Source: Novosphingobium sp. TH158 (GTDB lineage: Bacteria > Pseudomonadota > Alphaproteobacteria > Sphingomonadales > Sphingomonadaceae). Taken from it: a DNA stretch of 64,000 bases. Below, piece after piece: positions 47,708 through 55,620 of the stretch. The DNA lies in the NCBI RefSeq assembly GCF_002855555.1, contig NZ_PKRT01000001.1, positions 496,001 through 560,000 of the forward strand. Reading direction: 5' to 3'. Position numbers and translations under genes: made by a program. How positions within the stretch are numbered: the first letter of the stretch is position 1; every line of letters starts with the position of its first letter. The notes beneath the pieces were generated by a model that saw nothing but the letters and a program-made list of their open reading frames with translations, searched no databases and was not told where the DNA came from.

Positions 47708-47784
47708 TCGACAAGGGATAATTCGGCGGCCGCGTGCATCTGGAGGGGCTGGAAGCAGGGTCGCCGGGATAGAAGGAGAGGCGC

Positions 47785-48687
47785 ATGGCGCCGCCGAGCA
47801 TCCGGCGCACCGGCTTTTCCAAACGGGCGCAATACGGAACATTTTTCGGTTACATGGCTGCGGTTGTCGGCGCGCTGATCGGCGTTGCCGCGCTGCTGGT
47901 CTCGATCTACGAGCCGAAGGCCTTTTCAGGCCTGCGCGGCGCGGCTTCGGATGCCACAGCCCCGGTCGGGCAGGCAGTGGCCGCAGGTCGCGAAACCGGC
48001 AATGGCTTCCTCGACATCATCGGTGGCTATTTCACGCGGGGCAGCCGGGTTGCGCGGCTCGAAAAGGAAGCCGAGCTCAATCGCATCCGGCTCGCAGAAG
48101 CCGCCGCGACCGCTGAAGAAAACCGCCGCCTGAAAGCATTGCTGGACTTGCCGAAGGAAACCACCGGCGAGGTTGCCAAGGCGCAGCTTATTGCCTCGAC
48201 AGGATCGAGCCCCCGCCGCTTTGCCACCATTTCCGCCGGTTCCTCGCGCGGGGTTGCAACCGGAATGCCGGTCCGCTCGCCGCTCGGGCTTGTGGGCCGC
48301 GTGCTCGAAGCCTCGCGCAATACGGCGAGGGTCCTGCTGATTACCGACAGCGAAAGTGTCGTCCCTGTGCGCCGTTCGCGCGATGGCATTACGGCCACCG
48401 CCCGCGGTGTCGGCGATGGCACGCTGCGCCTTGAACTGGTCAACCTCGGCCTCAATCCGCTCAAGCCTGGTGACGTGTTCGTCACCTCCGGTTCCGGCGG
48501 ACTCTTCCGCCCCGGGATTGCCGTCGCCGTGGTAAGCAAGCTGACGCACGATGGGGCCATAGCCCAGGTGCTCAGCGATCCCTCGGCGAGCGAATTCGTG
48601 GTGGTCGAACCGGCATGGGCGGCGAGCCTTGGCCTTCCCGACGCTGCAGCCACGGCCACCCCGCCTTCGGAACCGGCGAAGCGCTGA
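47785..48687 (+). CDS. mreC: rod shape-determining protein MreC
   Basis: A 300-residue bitopic protein linking MreB to periplasmic PBP2. After a short cytoplasmic stretch there is one membrane helix (GYMAAVVGALIGVAALLVSI), a coiled-coil (VARLEKEAELNRIRLAEAAATAEENRRLKALL in outline) and the beta-barrel domain with GVATGMPVRSPLGLVGRVLEAS and VFVTSGSGGLFRPGIAV. Strong Shine-Dalgarno AAGGAGAGG. Stop overlaps mreD by one base. Confidence 0.95.
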   Translation: MAPPSIRRTGFSKRAQYGTFFGYMAAVVGALIGVAALLVSIYEPKAFSGLRGAASDATAPVGQAVAAGRETGNGFLDIIGGYFTRGSRVARLEKEAELNRIRLAEAAATAEENRRLKALLDLPKETTGEVAKAQLIASTGSSPRRFATISAGSSRGVATGMPVRSPLGLVGRVLEASRNTARVLLITDSESVVPVRRSRDGITATARGVGDGTLRLELVNLGLNPLKPGDVFVTSGSGGLFRPGIAVAVVSKLTHDGAIAQVLSDPSASEFVVVEPAWAASLGLPDAAATATPPSEPAKR

Positions 48688-49244
48688 TGGCCGGTGGCCG
48701 CCCTCCCCTCTTTGCGCAACGCCGTTACCGCAAGGAGATCAACCGCACCCATTCGCCGATCCTTGCGGTCCTGGTACCCTGGCTTTCGATCATGCTGGGC
48801 TCGCTGGCGACGCAGTGGCTGTCGATCTTTTCCAGCGCGCTTGCCCCGCCCTTCGGCTACCTGCTGCTGGTGAGCTGGCGACAGATCCGGCCCGGCGTTC
48901 TGCCGGTCTGGTCCGGTCTGCCCCTGGGCCTGTTTGACGATCTATATTCTGGCCTGCCCTTCGGTTCGGCCATCCTGCTCTGGTCGCTGACCCTGATCGT
49001 CATGGAAATGGTCGAGGCGCGTTTTCCCTGGCGCAGCGTGCTGGTGGACTGGCTCGCCGGATCGGTGCTGGTCACGGCTTACATTGTCCTTTGCTTCCTC
49101 TTCGGCACTCCGGGTGAGCATGGCGTCTCGCCGCTGGCCCTGCTGATCCAGGTGCCGCTGGCCATCCTGCTGCTGCCGCTTTCGGGCCGCTTCGCCGCAT
49201 GGTGCGATCGCATGCGTCTTGTCCGCTTCCGGAGCATCGATTGA
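48687..49244 (+). CDS. mreD: rod shape-determining protein MreD
   Basis: A 185-residue membrane protein with about five helices: HSPILAVLVPWLSIMLGSL, FGYLLLVSWRQIRPGVLPVWSGLPLGLFDDLYSGLPFGSAIL in outline and LLIQVPLAILLLPL. The helix content and position between mreC and mrdA identify it. Start at 48687 overlaps the mreC stop (TGATG); stop overlaps mrdA the same way. Confidence 0.92.
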   Translation: MAGGRPPLFAQRRYRKEINRTHSPILAVLVPWLSIMLGSLATQWLSIFSSALAPPFGYLLLVSWRQIRPGVLPVWSGLPLGLFDDLYSGLPFGSAILLWSLTLIVMEMVEARFPWRSVLVDWLAGSVLVTAYIVLCFLFGTPGEHGVSPLALLIQVPLAILLLPLSGRFAAWCDRMRLVRFRSID

Positions 49245-51346
49245 TGCTCAAGTGGATTCGCGAACGCTTTACCCAGACGACCCGCAGGCACGTCACGAGC
49301 GGCCAGCTTGCCAATTCGTTTGACCGGCGGGCCATGGTCGTCGGCGCCATGCAGGGCGGGCTTGGCGTGCTGCTTGCCGCGCGCATGACGTGGATTGCGG
49401 TTGCCGAGAACGAGCATTTCAAGACCCTGGCCGAGAGCAACCGCGTCAACCTCAGCCTCATTCCGCCCCGCCGCGGGCTGATCCTCGATCGCAACAACCA
49501 GCCCCTGGCCGCGAACCAGCAGTACTACCGTGTCGACCTCATCCCCGAGCGTGTCGCGGATATTGACGAGACGCTGGGCAAGCTGGGGCAGATCCTTCGC
49601 CTGACGCCTTCGGAAATGCAGGACCTGAAGGACAAGGTCGAACATTCACAAGGCTTCCAGCCGGTCGAGATCTCCGCGCGACTGGACCATGAACAGTACG
49701 ATGCGATCAGCATCCGCCTTCCCGAAATGCCCGGTGTCCTGCCTCAGCGCGGCTTTGCCCGGCTTTACCCGACCGGCCCATCGGTTGGCCATCTGGTCGG
49801 CTATGTCGGCGCGGCTTCTGCCGAAGAATACAAGAAGGACCGGAACCCGCTGCTGATCACGCCCGGCTACAAGCTGGGCAAGGACGGCCTGGAAAAGCGT
49901 TTCGAGGAGCTCCTTCGCGGCACCCCGGGTGCACGGCGTACCGAGGTGACGGCCAGCGGCCGCGTGGTGCGTGACCTCGAAATGCGCGAAGACGTGCCGG
50001 GCAAGCCGCTGAAGCTGACCATCGACGCTGGCCTGCAGGACTATGCCTCGCGCCGCATCGGTCCGGAATCGGCAGCAGTCGTCGTCATGGACTGCTACAC
50101 CGGCGACCTCTTGTGCATGGCATCGATGCCCAGCTTCGATCCGAACAGCTTTTCCGACGGCATCGGCCGCATCGAATGGAAGATGCTGTCGGACGACGAT
50201 CACGTGCCGCTGCGCAACAAGGTGCTGCGCGGGCTTTTCCCGCCGGGATCGACCGTCAAGCCGATGGTGGCCATGGCTTTCCTTGAGGCCGGGCTCGATC
50301 CGGCTGCCTCGGTCGGCTGCAGCGGCGGCCTGCGCGTGGGCAACCGCGTGTTCCATTGCTGGAACCGCCGCGGCCACGGTTCGGTGGACATGGCCAAGGG
50401 CATCTACCAGAGCTGCGACGTCTATTTCTATCACTTCGCCCAGAAGATCGGGATGGAAAAGATCGCCGCCATGGCCCGGCGACTTGGCCTGGGGCAGAGC
50501 TTCGACCTGCCGGTTGTCGGCCAGTCCTATGGCACGGTGCCCGATCCCGCCTGGAAGGAACGCAAGTACAACAAGCCCTGGGCCGTGTTCGATACGGTGA
50601 ACGCCACCATCGGCCAGGGCTACATGCTGGTCAATCCGCTGCAGCAGGCGGTGATGGCGGCACGCATCGCATCGGGGCTGGAAGTGCAGCCACGCCTGAT
50701 CCACGATCCCAATCCGCCGCAGTTCAAGTCGCTCGGCTTCTCGCAGGAACACCTCGATTTCGTTCACAAAGCGATGAGCGATGTCGTCAACGGACCCGGC
50801 ACCGCCGGCAAGGCGCGTCTGCCGGTCGAGAATGTGCTGCTTGCCGGAAAGACGGGCACGGCGCAGGTGGTCGGACTGAACATCTCCAGCGGCAAGGGCG
50901 GCCTGTGGAAGCACCGCGACCACGGCCACTTCATCTGTTTCGCCCCGTTCGATAAGCCGCGTTACGCCTGCGCGGTCGTTGTCCAGCACGGGGGCGGTTC
51001 GGGGGCGGCCTATCCCATCGCGCGTGACGTGATGACGTACCTGTTCGATCCCGCCAAGGCATGGGAAGTGCTGCACGGCATGGAGGCCGGCTGGGGCGGA
51101 ACGCCGCAACAGCGCATGGCTGCCCGCTTCCGCGCCTATGAATCGCAGTATGGCACCGGCGCGCCCAAGGTGGGCACGGATGCCGATGTGCAGCAGACCG
51201 CAGAACGGGTGGACGCCGCAGGAACGCCCAGCCAGGGCATCGTCAACGATGCAACCGCTCCGCGGCCGGAAGTGGACCTGCCGCAACCGGCGTCCTCCCC
51301 CTCCCCGGCATCCAGCCCGGCACCGGGCGGGGGCAATCCGCAATGA
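49244..51346 (+). CDS. mrdA: penicillin-binding protein 2 (elongasome transpeptidase)
   Basis: Class B PBP of 700 residues. Single N-terminal membrane anchor (AMVVGAMQGGLGVLLAARMT), the pedestal domain with NRVNLSLIPPRRGLILDRN in outline, and the transpeptidase: active Ser in PPGSTVKPMVAMAF (SxxK), SCD in place of SxN, KTGTAQ. A C-terminal tail rich in Pro, Ser and Ala (last ~60 residues) is an extension beyond the usual PBP2. With RodA it forms the wall synthase; start chosen at 49244, TGATG overlap with mreD. Confidence 0.95.
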   Translation: MLKWIRERFTQTTRRHVTSGQLANSFDRRAMVVGAMQGGLGVLLAARMTWIAVAENEHFKTLAESNRVNLSLIPPRRGLILDRNNQPLAANQQYYRVDLIPERVADIDETLGKLGQILRLTPSEMQDLKDKVEHSQGFQPVEISARLDHEQYDAISIRLPEMPGVLPQRGFARLYPTGPSVGHLVGYVGAASAEEYKKDRNPLLITPGYKLGKDGLEKRFEELLRGTPGARRTEVTASGRVVRDLEMREDVPGKPLKLTIDAGLQDYASRRIGPESAAVVVMDCYTGDLLCMASMPSFDPNSFSDGIGRIEWKMLSDDDHVPLRNKVLRGLFPPGSTVKPMVAMAFLEAGLDPAASVGCSGGLRVGNRVFHCWNRRGHGSVDMAKGIYQSCDVYFYHFAQKIGMEKIAAMARRLGLGQSFDLPVVGQSYGTVPDPAWKERKYNKPWAVFDTVNATIGQGYMLVNPLQQAVMAARIASGLEVQPRLIHDPNPPQFKSLGFSQEHLDFVHKAMSDVVNGPGTAGKARLPVENVLLAGKTGTAQVVGLNISSGKGGLWKHRDHGHFICFAPFDKPRYACAVVVQHGGGSGAAYPIARDVMTYLFDPAKAWEVLHGMEAGWGGTPQQRMAARFRAYESQYGTGAPKVGTDADVQQTAERVDAAGTPSQGIVNDATAPRPEVDLPQPASSPSPASSPAPGGGNPQ

Positions 51347-52461
51347 TGTGGCGCCATATCATTCCCGAACCCATCGCGCGCCAGCCATGGCGGGTGATCC
51401 TGCCGCTGATCGCATTGGTACTGTTCGGCGGTTCGGTGCTCTATACGGCCGCCGGCGGCTCGCTTCAGCCCTGGGCGCTAAGCCACGTCGTGCGCTTCGG
51501 CGTATTCCTGGTGATGGCGCTGGTGATCTCGCTGTTCCCCAAGGACCTGTTCAAGGTGGGGGCCTATCCCGTCTATGGGCTGGTCGTGATCCTGCTGGTG
51601 CTGGTCGACCTGATCGGCGGCATCGGCGGCGGCAGCCAGCGCTGGCTGAACCTTGGCTTCATGATGCTGCAGCCATCGGAACTGATGAAGCCGGTGATCG
51701 TCCTCGTCATGGCACGCTTCTATGCCGACCTGCCGCCCACCATGACCACCGAATTCAAGGCGCTGTTTCCCGCACTTGGCCTGCTCGCCGTGCCGGCGCT
51801 GCTGGTGATGATCCAGCCCGACCTTGGTACGGGGCTGGCGATCAGCTTCGGCGCGCTGGTGGTGATCTTCCTTGCCGGCCTGCCGCTGCGCTGGTTCATC
51901 GCGGGCGGTGCAGTGGCCGTCGCTGCCGCACCGATCGCCTTTTTCACCCTGCTGCACGATTACCAGCAGAAGCGCGTCTTTGTGTTCCTCGACCCCGAAG
52001 CGGACCCCAGCGGCACCGGTTACCACATCCTGCAATCGAAGATCGCGATCGGTTCTGGCGGCATGTTCGGCAAGGGGTTCGGCCAGGGATCACAATCCAT
52101 GCTTGGCTACCTGCCCGAAGCCCACACCGACTTCGTCTTCGCCACGATGGCCGAACAATGGGGCATCCTTGGCGGACTTTTCGTCCTGGCGATCTTCGGC
52201 CACATCCTGCGCTGGGGCATGAATGTGGCCCGCAACGCGCCGGACCGGTTCTCTCAACTGCTCGCCGCCGGGATGACCTGCACGGTGTTTTTCTACATTG
52301 CGATCAACCTGATGATGGTCATGGGCCTTGCTCCGGTCGTCGGAATTCCGCTGCCTTTCGTCAGCCACGGCGGCTCCTCGATGATGACCAACATGATCTG
52401 CATCGGCACTTTGATGGCGGTGGATCGCTGGTCGAAGACGGGGAAACGCTGGGCAGATTGA
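51343..52461 (+). CDS. rodA: peptidoglycan glycosyltransferase RodA
   Basis: SEDS-family polymerase of 372 residues with ten membrane helices. Typical segments: GGSQRWLNLGFMMLQPSELMK, VMIQPDLGTGLAISFGAL with the catalytic Asp, KGFGQGSQSMLGYLPEAHTDFVF and PLPFVSHGGSSMMTNM. It overlaps mrdA by ATGA and closes the operon; 91 bases later is tRNA-Lys. Confidence 0.95.
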   Translation: MMWRHIIPEPIARQPWRVILPLIALVLFGGSVLYTAAGGSLQPWALSHVVRFGVFLVMALVISLFPKDLFKVGAYPVYGLVVILLVLVDLIGGIGGGSQRWLNLGFMMLQPSELMKPVIVLVMARFYADLPPTMTTEFKALFPALGLLAVPALLVMIQPDLGTGLAISFGALVVIFLAGLPLRWFIAGGAVAVAAAPIAFFTLLHDYQQKRVFVFLDPEADPSGTGYHILQSKIAIGSGGMFGKGFGQGSQSMLGYLPEAHTDFVFATMAEQWGILGGLFVLAIFGHILRWGMNVARNAPDRFSQLLAAGMTCTVFFYIAINLMMVMGLAPVVGIPLPFVSHGGSSMMTNMICIGTLMAVDRWSKTGKRWAD

Positions 52462-52552
52462 GAAAGTCAAAAAAAGGCCTTCCATCCCGCGATTCAACCG
52501 CTATAGGGGGCGCTCCCGAGATTCGGGACCCCGCGGAACTTACCGCCCGTGT

Positions 52553-52628
<76 letters not shown>

Positions 52629-52753
52629 CCCCCTCTCCTCGCGATCAGTCGCCCAAGCCGCACAGCACGGCTCTGCTGCGCCCTCGCCTGCACTTCTGCA
52701 TGGACCTTTGCCCGCGTTGCGCCGTTTCTTCGGCGTACCCAAAGGAGAGTAAC

Positions 52754-53164
52754 ATGGCAGACTATCCCAACCCTTCCGGCCGCCAGCGTCGTTTCGGCAA
52801 CCGTGACGATGAACGGGCAGTCGCCATCGACGAGACCGATTCGCTGATCGCGTCGAACAAGGTGGAAGGCACCGCGGTGTACAACCACCAGGGCGAGCGG
52901 CTTGGTTCGATCATGAACTTCATGGTCGACAAGCGTTCGGGTGAAGTCGAATATGCGGTGATGAGCTTCGGCGGCTTCCTCGGCATGGGCCAGGAATATT
53001 ACCCGCTGCCCTGGGATATCCTCGATTACGACACCGAGCAGGGTGGCTACGTGGTGGACCTTGACGAGGCAGACCTCGAACATGCCCCGCGTTACGAGGC
53101 CAGCTCGGAGCCGGTTTACGACCAGGCCTACATGACCTCGGTCCAGGGATATTACGGCCTGTAA
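52754..53164 (+). CDS. PRC-barrel domain-containing protein
   Basis: A 136-residue protein with a PRC-barrel: SLIASNKVEGTAVYNHQGERLGSIMNFMVDKRSGEVEYAVMSFGGFLGMGQEYYPLPW in outline. The charged N-terminus (RQRRFGNRDDERAV) is disordered-looking. The family includes photosynthetic reaction-centre H subunits and stress-linked soluble proteins; in heterotrophs the function is unknown. AAAGGAGAG gives a strong start. It begins a patch of small stress/envelope genes. Confidence 0.88.
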   Translation: MADYPNPSGRQRRFGNRDDERAVAIDETDSLIASNKVEGTAVYNHQGERLGSIMNFMVDKRSGEVEYAVMSFGGFLGMGQEYYPLPWDILDYDTEQGGYVVDLDEADLEHAPRYEASSEPVYDQAYMTSVQGYYGL

Positions 53165-53207
53165 GCCGAAGGGCTCGATCCGGTCGCTTTGGGATGCCTC
53201 TGCCGTG

Positions 53208-53226
53208 TTGCTTGCCTGACAAGCAA
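53208..53226. other. perfect hairpin TTGCTTG/CAAGCAA
   Basis: Seven-base stem with loop CCTGA, no T-run, so a poor terminator. It sits 7 bases from the point where the hemerythrin-like reading frame loses family sequence. Confidence 0.5.
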
Positions 53227-53229
53227 GGA

Positions 53230-53428
53230 GCCTTCGTGCCTTTTCGAAGCTTGCGACAAGCTCGTCCACCTTGCGGTGATCGGCCGTCAGCACGGCGATG
53301 GCATCCTGGCCACCCTGCCCCTTAGACCCGGCCTGCTTGCCTTGTTCGCCGGCCGACTGGGTACCGTTCGCCCCCTTGCCAGTCGCCGAGGTCATGTCTT
53401 CATTCTGCGGTTTTTGTGCTTCCGCCAT
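53230..53428 (-). pseudogene. truncated hemerythrin-domain protein
   Basis: From ATG 53428 about 65 codons read as the N-terminus of a hemerythrin HHE protein: a low-complexity Gly/Gln/Lys stretch (GKGANGTQSAGEQGKQAGSK) then DAIAVLTADHRKVDELVASF with the first iron-ligand His. After FEKARR the family sequence stops; the frame runs on antisense into the PRC-barrel gene with no further HHE features. The remaining helices and ligands are missing, so it cannot bind a di-iron site. I infer a deletion. Confidence 0.7.
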
Positions 53429-53541
53429 GTCTGATCCCTCGATTGGTGTTGGACTGTCCGGAAACCAACCGGGGACGAGGATTGTTTCGCCAATCCGCCG
53501 CTCCATCCCGGTTTGGTGCGGAGGCGCACAGAGGAAAACGA

Positions 53542-54192
53542 ATGAAAACCGTGCCGCCTTTGCTGGCCAACTTGCCGCGCTGCGAGACCGTGTGGCTGGA
53601 ATCGGTGCTGGTCGGGCAGGCTCTCGCAAAGGGCACTGTGCTTGCAGAGGCGGACCGGGCATCGAGCGGCCTGTGGCTGCTTGGCGATGCGGTGACCTGT
53701 CGCCTTGCTCTCGGCCTCCGCGGGGCGAACCAGGAGTTCGGTCTAGACCCTGCCGGCTCCATTGCCTGCGCCTTCGCAATCATCGGCGATGGTCGCATCC
53801 CGTGGCGCACGAAGGTTTGTCGAGGCGGATCGGGCTGGATGCTGCCCGCAGCTCTGATACCGGGCTTGCGAGACAGGGCACCCACGCTTGCCGACCGTAT
53901 CGAGTGCAAGGCGCAGCAGGAAGCAGCGCAGCTTGCCCGGGAATTTGTCCTCGGAGGCCGCAGGAGCGCCACTGCCAGTGTCGCTGCAAGGCTGCTCGAT
54001 CACTTCCAGACGCTGGGCGACGATATCCTGCGCACGACCCACCGCGAGATCGCAGGCCTTCTGCACTTGCGCCGCGAAACGGTGACGCTCGCCCTGCAGG
54101 AACTGGAGGGTGCGCACGCGATCCGCAGCCTGCGCGGCGAGATCCGCCTGGTCGATCGCGCAAGGCTGCTGGCCCTGTCGCTGGCACACTAG
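53542..54192 (+). CDS. Crp/Fnr family transcriptional regulator
   Basis: A 216-residue regulator. The N-terminal half is a degenerate cNMP-binding-like beta domain (MKTVPPLLANLPRCETVWLE). The C-terminal winged helix begins near residue 150: ILRTTHREIAGLLHLRRETVTLALQELEGAHAI in outline, the Crp recognition helix being LHLRRETVT. No FNR-type cysteine cluster is visible, and the glycine-rich phosphate loop of CRP is not conserved. The ATG follows GAGGAAAA. Ligand and targets unknown; divergent from the hemerythrin fragment. Confidence 0.82.
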   Translation: MKTVPPLLANLPRCETVWLESVLVGQALAKGTVLAEADRASSGLWLLGDAVTCRLALGLRGANQEFGLDPAGSIACAFAIIGDGRIPWRTKVCRGGSGWMLPAALIPGLRDRAPTLADRIECKAQQEAAQLAREFVLGGRRSATASVAARLLDHFQTLGDDILRTTHREIAGLLHLRRETVTLALQELEGAHAIRSLRGEIRLVDRARLLALSLAH

Positions 54193-54263
54193 CCGCACTC
54201 CCGGCGGAACAAATGCGCGGAGCGCGCGGTTTGCCGTGCCCTACCCTTGCATGGAGAACCTGG

Positions 54264-54584
54264 ATGTCCCGAATTCGTATCGCCGCCGTCACGGTGGCCC
54301 TGGTCGCAACGAGCGCTTGTAACCGCACCGACCCCGCCGCCGAACGCACGGCGGATGCCCTGGAAAACCAGGCTGATGCCATTCGTGAAAGCGGGGATGC
54401 CCGCGCCGACGCCATGGAGGACAAGGCTGACCAGATGGACAATCGCGCCGACGGCATCGATTCCCCCGTCGAGCAGCGCATGGAAAGCCAGGCCGCACGT
54501 GTGCGCGACCGGGCGGAAGACAAGGCCGACGCCGTTGAGGACAAGGCCGACCGGGTGCGCGACCGCAATGAGCCTAACAACTAG
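54264..54584 (+). CDS. small Asp/Ala-rich repeat lipoprotein
   Basis: A 106-residue protein with signal peptide MSRIRIAAVTVALVATSAC (Cys19). The mature part is a run of imperfect repeats of the type A(D/E)ALEDKADxxxDRADG, with Ala and charged residues spaced to form an amphipathic helix or coiled coil. No named family recognised. Such entropic Lpp-like proteins may act as envelope spacers, which is speculation. A hairpin at 54608 may end the transcript. Confidence 0.8.
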   Translation: MSRIRIAAVTVALVATSACNRTDPAAERTADALENQADAIRESGDARADAMEDKADQMDNRADGIDSPVEQRMESQAARVRDRAEDKADAVEDKADRVRDRNEPNN

Positions 54585-54607
54585 ACGATCATAAAACGAC
54601 TTGCGCA

Positions 54608-54638
54608 GAAGGCGGGCCCCGGATCGGGACCCGCCTTC
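54608..54638 (+). terminator. hairpin after repeat lipoprotein
   Basis: Nine-base stem GAAGGCGGG / CCCGCCTTC with a 13-base GC-rich loop; followed by AATTTCATC, so the T-run is weak. It lies between convergent genes and may serve either strand. Confidence 0.5.
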
Positions 54639-54656
54639 AATTTCATCAGCTTCTCG

Positions 54657-54946
54657 TCAGCGGCAGGTTACCCGGCCCCGGTCGACCTCGCGGCCCAGCA
54701 GAGCGCCGGCCCCGCCACCGATCAGGGTGGCGATTGTCCGCGAGTCACCGCGCCCCAGCCGGTTGCCGATTACGCCGCCGATCACGGCACCGATGACAAG
54801 GCCCGTGGTCCCGTCGCTGCGGCGGCAATAGAACCGGCCGTCGCTGCCCCGGTATATCCGGTCCCGGCGTGTCAACCGGTAGGGCCGGTAATAGCGCCCG
54901 TCCCGATAGTAATAGTCCGCGTAATATCCCCGGTAATAGGGATCCA
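54657..54946 (-). pseudogene. 5'-truncated glycine-zipper protein
   Basis: The frame carries the C-terminal 96 residues of a sphingomonad-type glycine-zipper 2TM protein: DPYYRGYYADYYYRDGRYY, RDRIYRGSDGRFYCRRSDG, GLVIGAVIGGVIGNRLGRG and LIGGGAGALLGREVDRGRVTC. The signal peptide and start are missing. Upstream of about 54946 the DNA is instead the GlsB gene in another frame. A pipeline might start it at 54995, but those 20 residues are GlsB sequence out of frame. Confidence 0.75.
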
Positions 54947-55167
54947 ACCGCGCCAAGCAGCGAGACCACGAAGGAGCCCAGGTTGAAGGCGCCATCGGTG
55001 ATCGGACGACCGCCGAAGAACGGCGTGATCAGGAAGCCGGCAAGAATGGCGCCGACTATGCCAACCACAACATTCAGGAACACGCCCTGGCTTGCGTCCG
55101 TGCGCATGATCAGGCTGGCCAGCCAGCCGATGATGCCGGCGGCGATGAGGGTGATGATAAGGTTCAT
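54745..55167 (-). CDS. GlsB/YeaQ/YmgE family membrane protein, 3' end fused
   Basis: Residues 1-75 are a normal transglycosylase-associated (GlsB/YeaQ/YmgE) stress protein: MNLIITLIAAGIIGWLASL, MRTDASQGVFLNVVVGIVGA and FNLGSFVVSLLGAV. The usual C-terminal LAIVNL-type helix is absent. From about 54946 the frame runs through the glycine-zipper gene out of frame, giving a 65-residue proline/arginine-rich foreign tail and 140 residues in all (normal length is about 80-85). It may still insert its first two helices. Confidence 0.75.
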   Translation of the reverse strand: MNLIITLIAAGIIGWLASLIMRTDASQGVFLNVVVGIVGAILAGFLITPFFGGRPITDGAFNLGSFVVSLLGAVGSLLPGILRGLLLSGRALLPALPVDTPGPDIPGQRRPVLLPPQRRDHGPCHRCRDRRRNRQPAGAR

Positions 55168-55229
55168 GCCTGTCTCCTGTTGTATGACTTGTTATTCAGA
55201 GCCGTTGTCCGGTGCCGGTGGGCGCCGGT

Positions 55230-55358
55230 TCAGATCTCCTTGTCCACCGCATCCGCCGCTGATTCGAGGTCCTGCCCTGCCCCGCGCACCGTGTTGCACG
55301 CGCTGACCGTGAGCGCTGCCGAACCTGCTGCAAACAGGATGAAGAGCTTCTTGATCAT
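55230..55358 (-). CDS. entericidin A/B family lipoprotein
   Basis: A 42-residue lipoprotein: MIKKLFILFAAGSAALTVSAC with Cys21, followed by NTVRGAGQDLESAADAVDKE. This is the entericidin (EcnA/EcnB) pattern of small envelope lipoproteins induced under stress. Start ATG 55358 is preceded by AAGGA; longer frames lack family sequence. Confidence 0.85.
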   Translation of the reverse strand: MIKKLFILFAAGSAALTVSACNTVRGAGQDLESAADAVDKEI

Positions 55359-55446
55359 GATCTTGTCCTTCTTCGCCCGACCGGAACGTGCCCGGCCTGC
55401 GAGAAGGAAACTGATCAAACCGCGCCGGGTTCCGGCATGGCTGCCA

Positions 55447-55620
55447 TCAGTCTGTCGGGGGTGATTGCGCCGCTTCAGGAACCGAGGAGGCAAGTTCGCG
55501 GTCGATTGCAGCGGCCTCGCTGTTTATGGCCTTCTCGACGGCGGCGTATTGCTCGTCGAAGCTGGGTGCGCGGCGACATCCGGCGATGAGCAGCAGGCAA
55601 ACAGCAACAGCGACCCGCAT
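55447..55620 (-). CDS. small lipoprotein after tamB
   Basis: A 57-residue product with lipoprotein signal MRVAVAVCLLLIAGC (Cys15), then RRAPSFDEQYAAVEKAINSE and an Ala/Glu-rich helical tail. The ATG overlaps the tamB stop by one base (TGATG), so it is translated from the tamA-tamB transcript. Family not recognised. Confidence 0.7.
   Translation of the reverse strand: MRVAVAVCLLLIAGCRRAPSFDEQYAAVEKAINSEAAAIDRELASSVPEAAQSPPTD

Noticed and set aside
52462-52552. Terminator after rodA
   Set aside because: There is a 6-bp hairpin (TCCCGA/TCGGGA) and an A-run, but no T-run after the stem on the plus strand.
53542-54192. FNR-type oxygen sensing by the Crp-like regulator
   Set aside because: No N-terminal cysteine cluster for a 4Fe-4S centre is visible.
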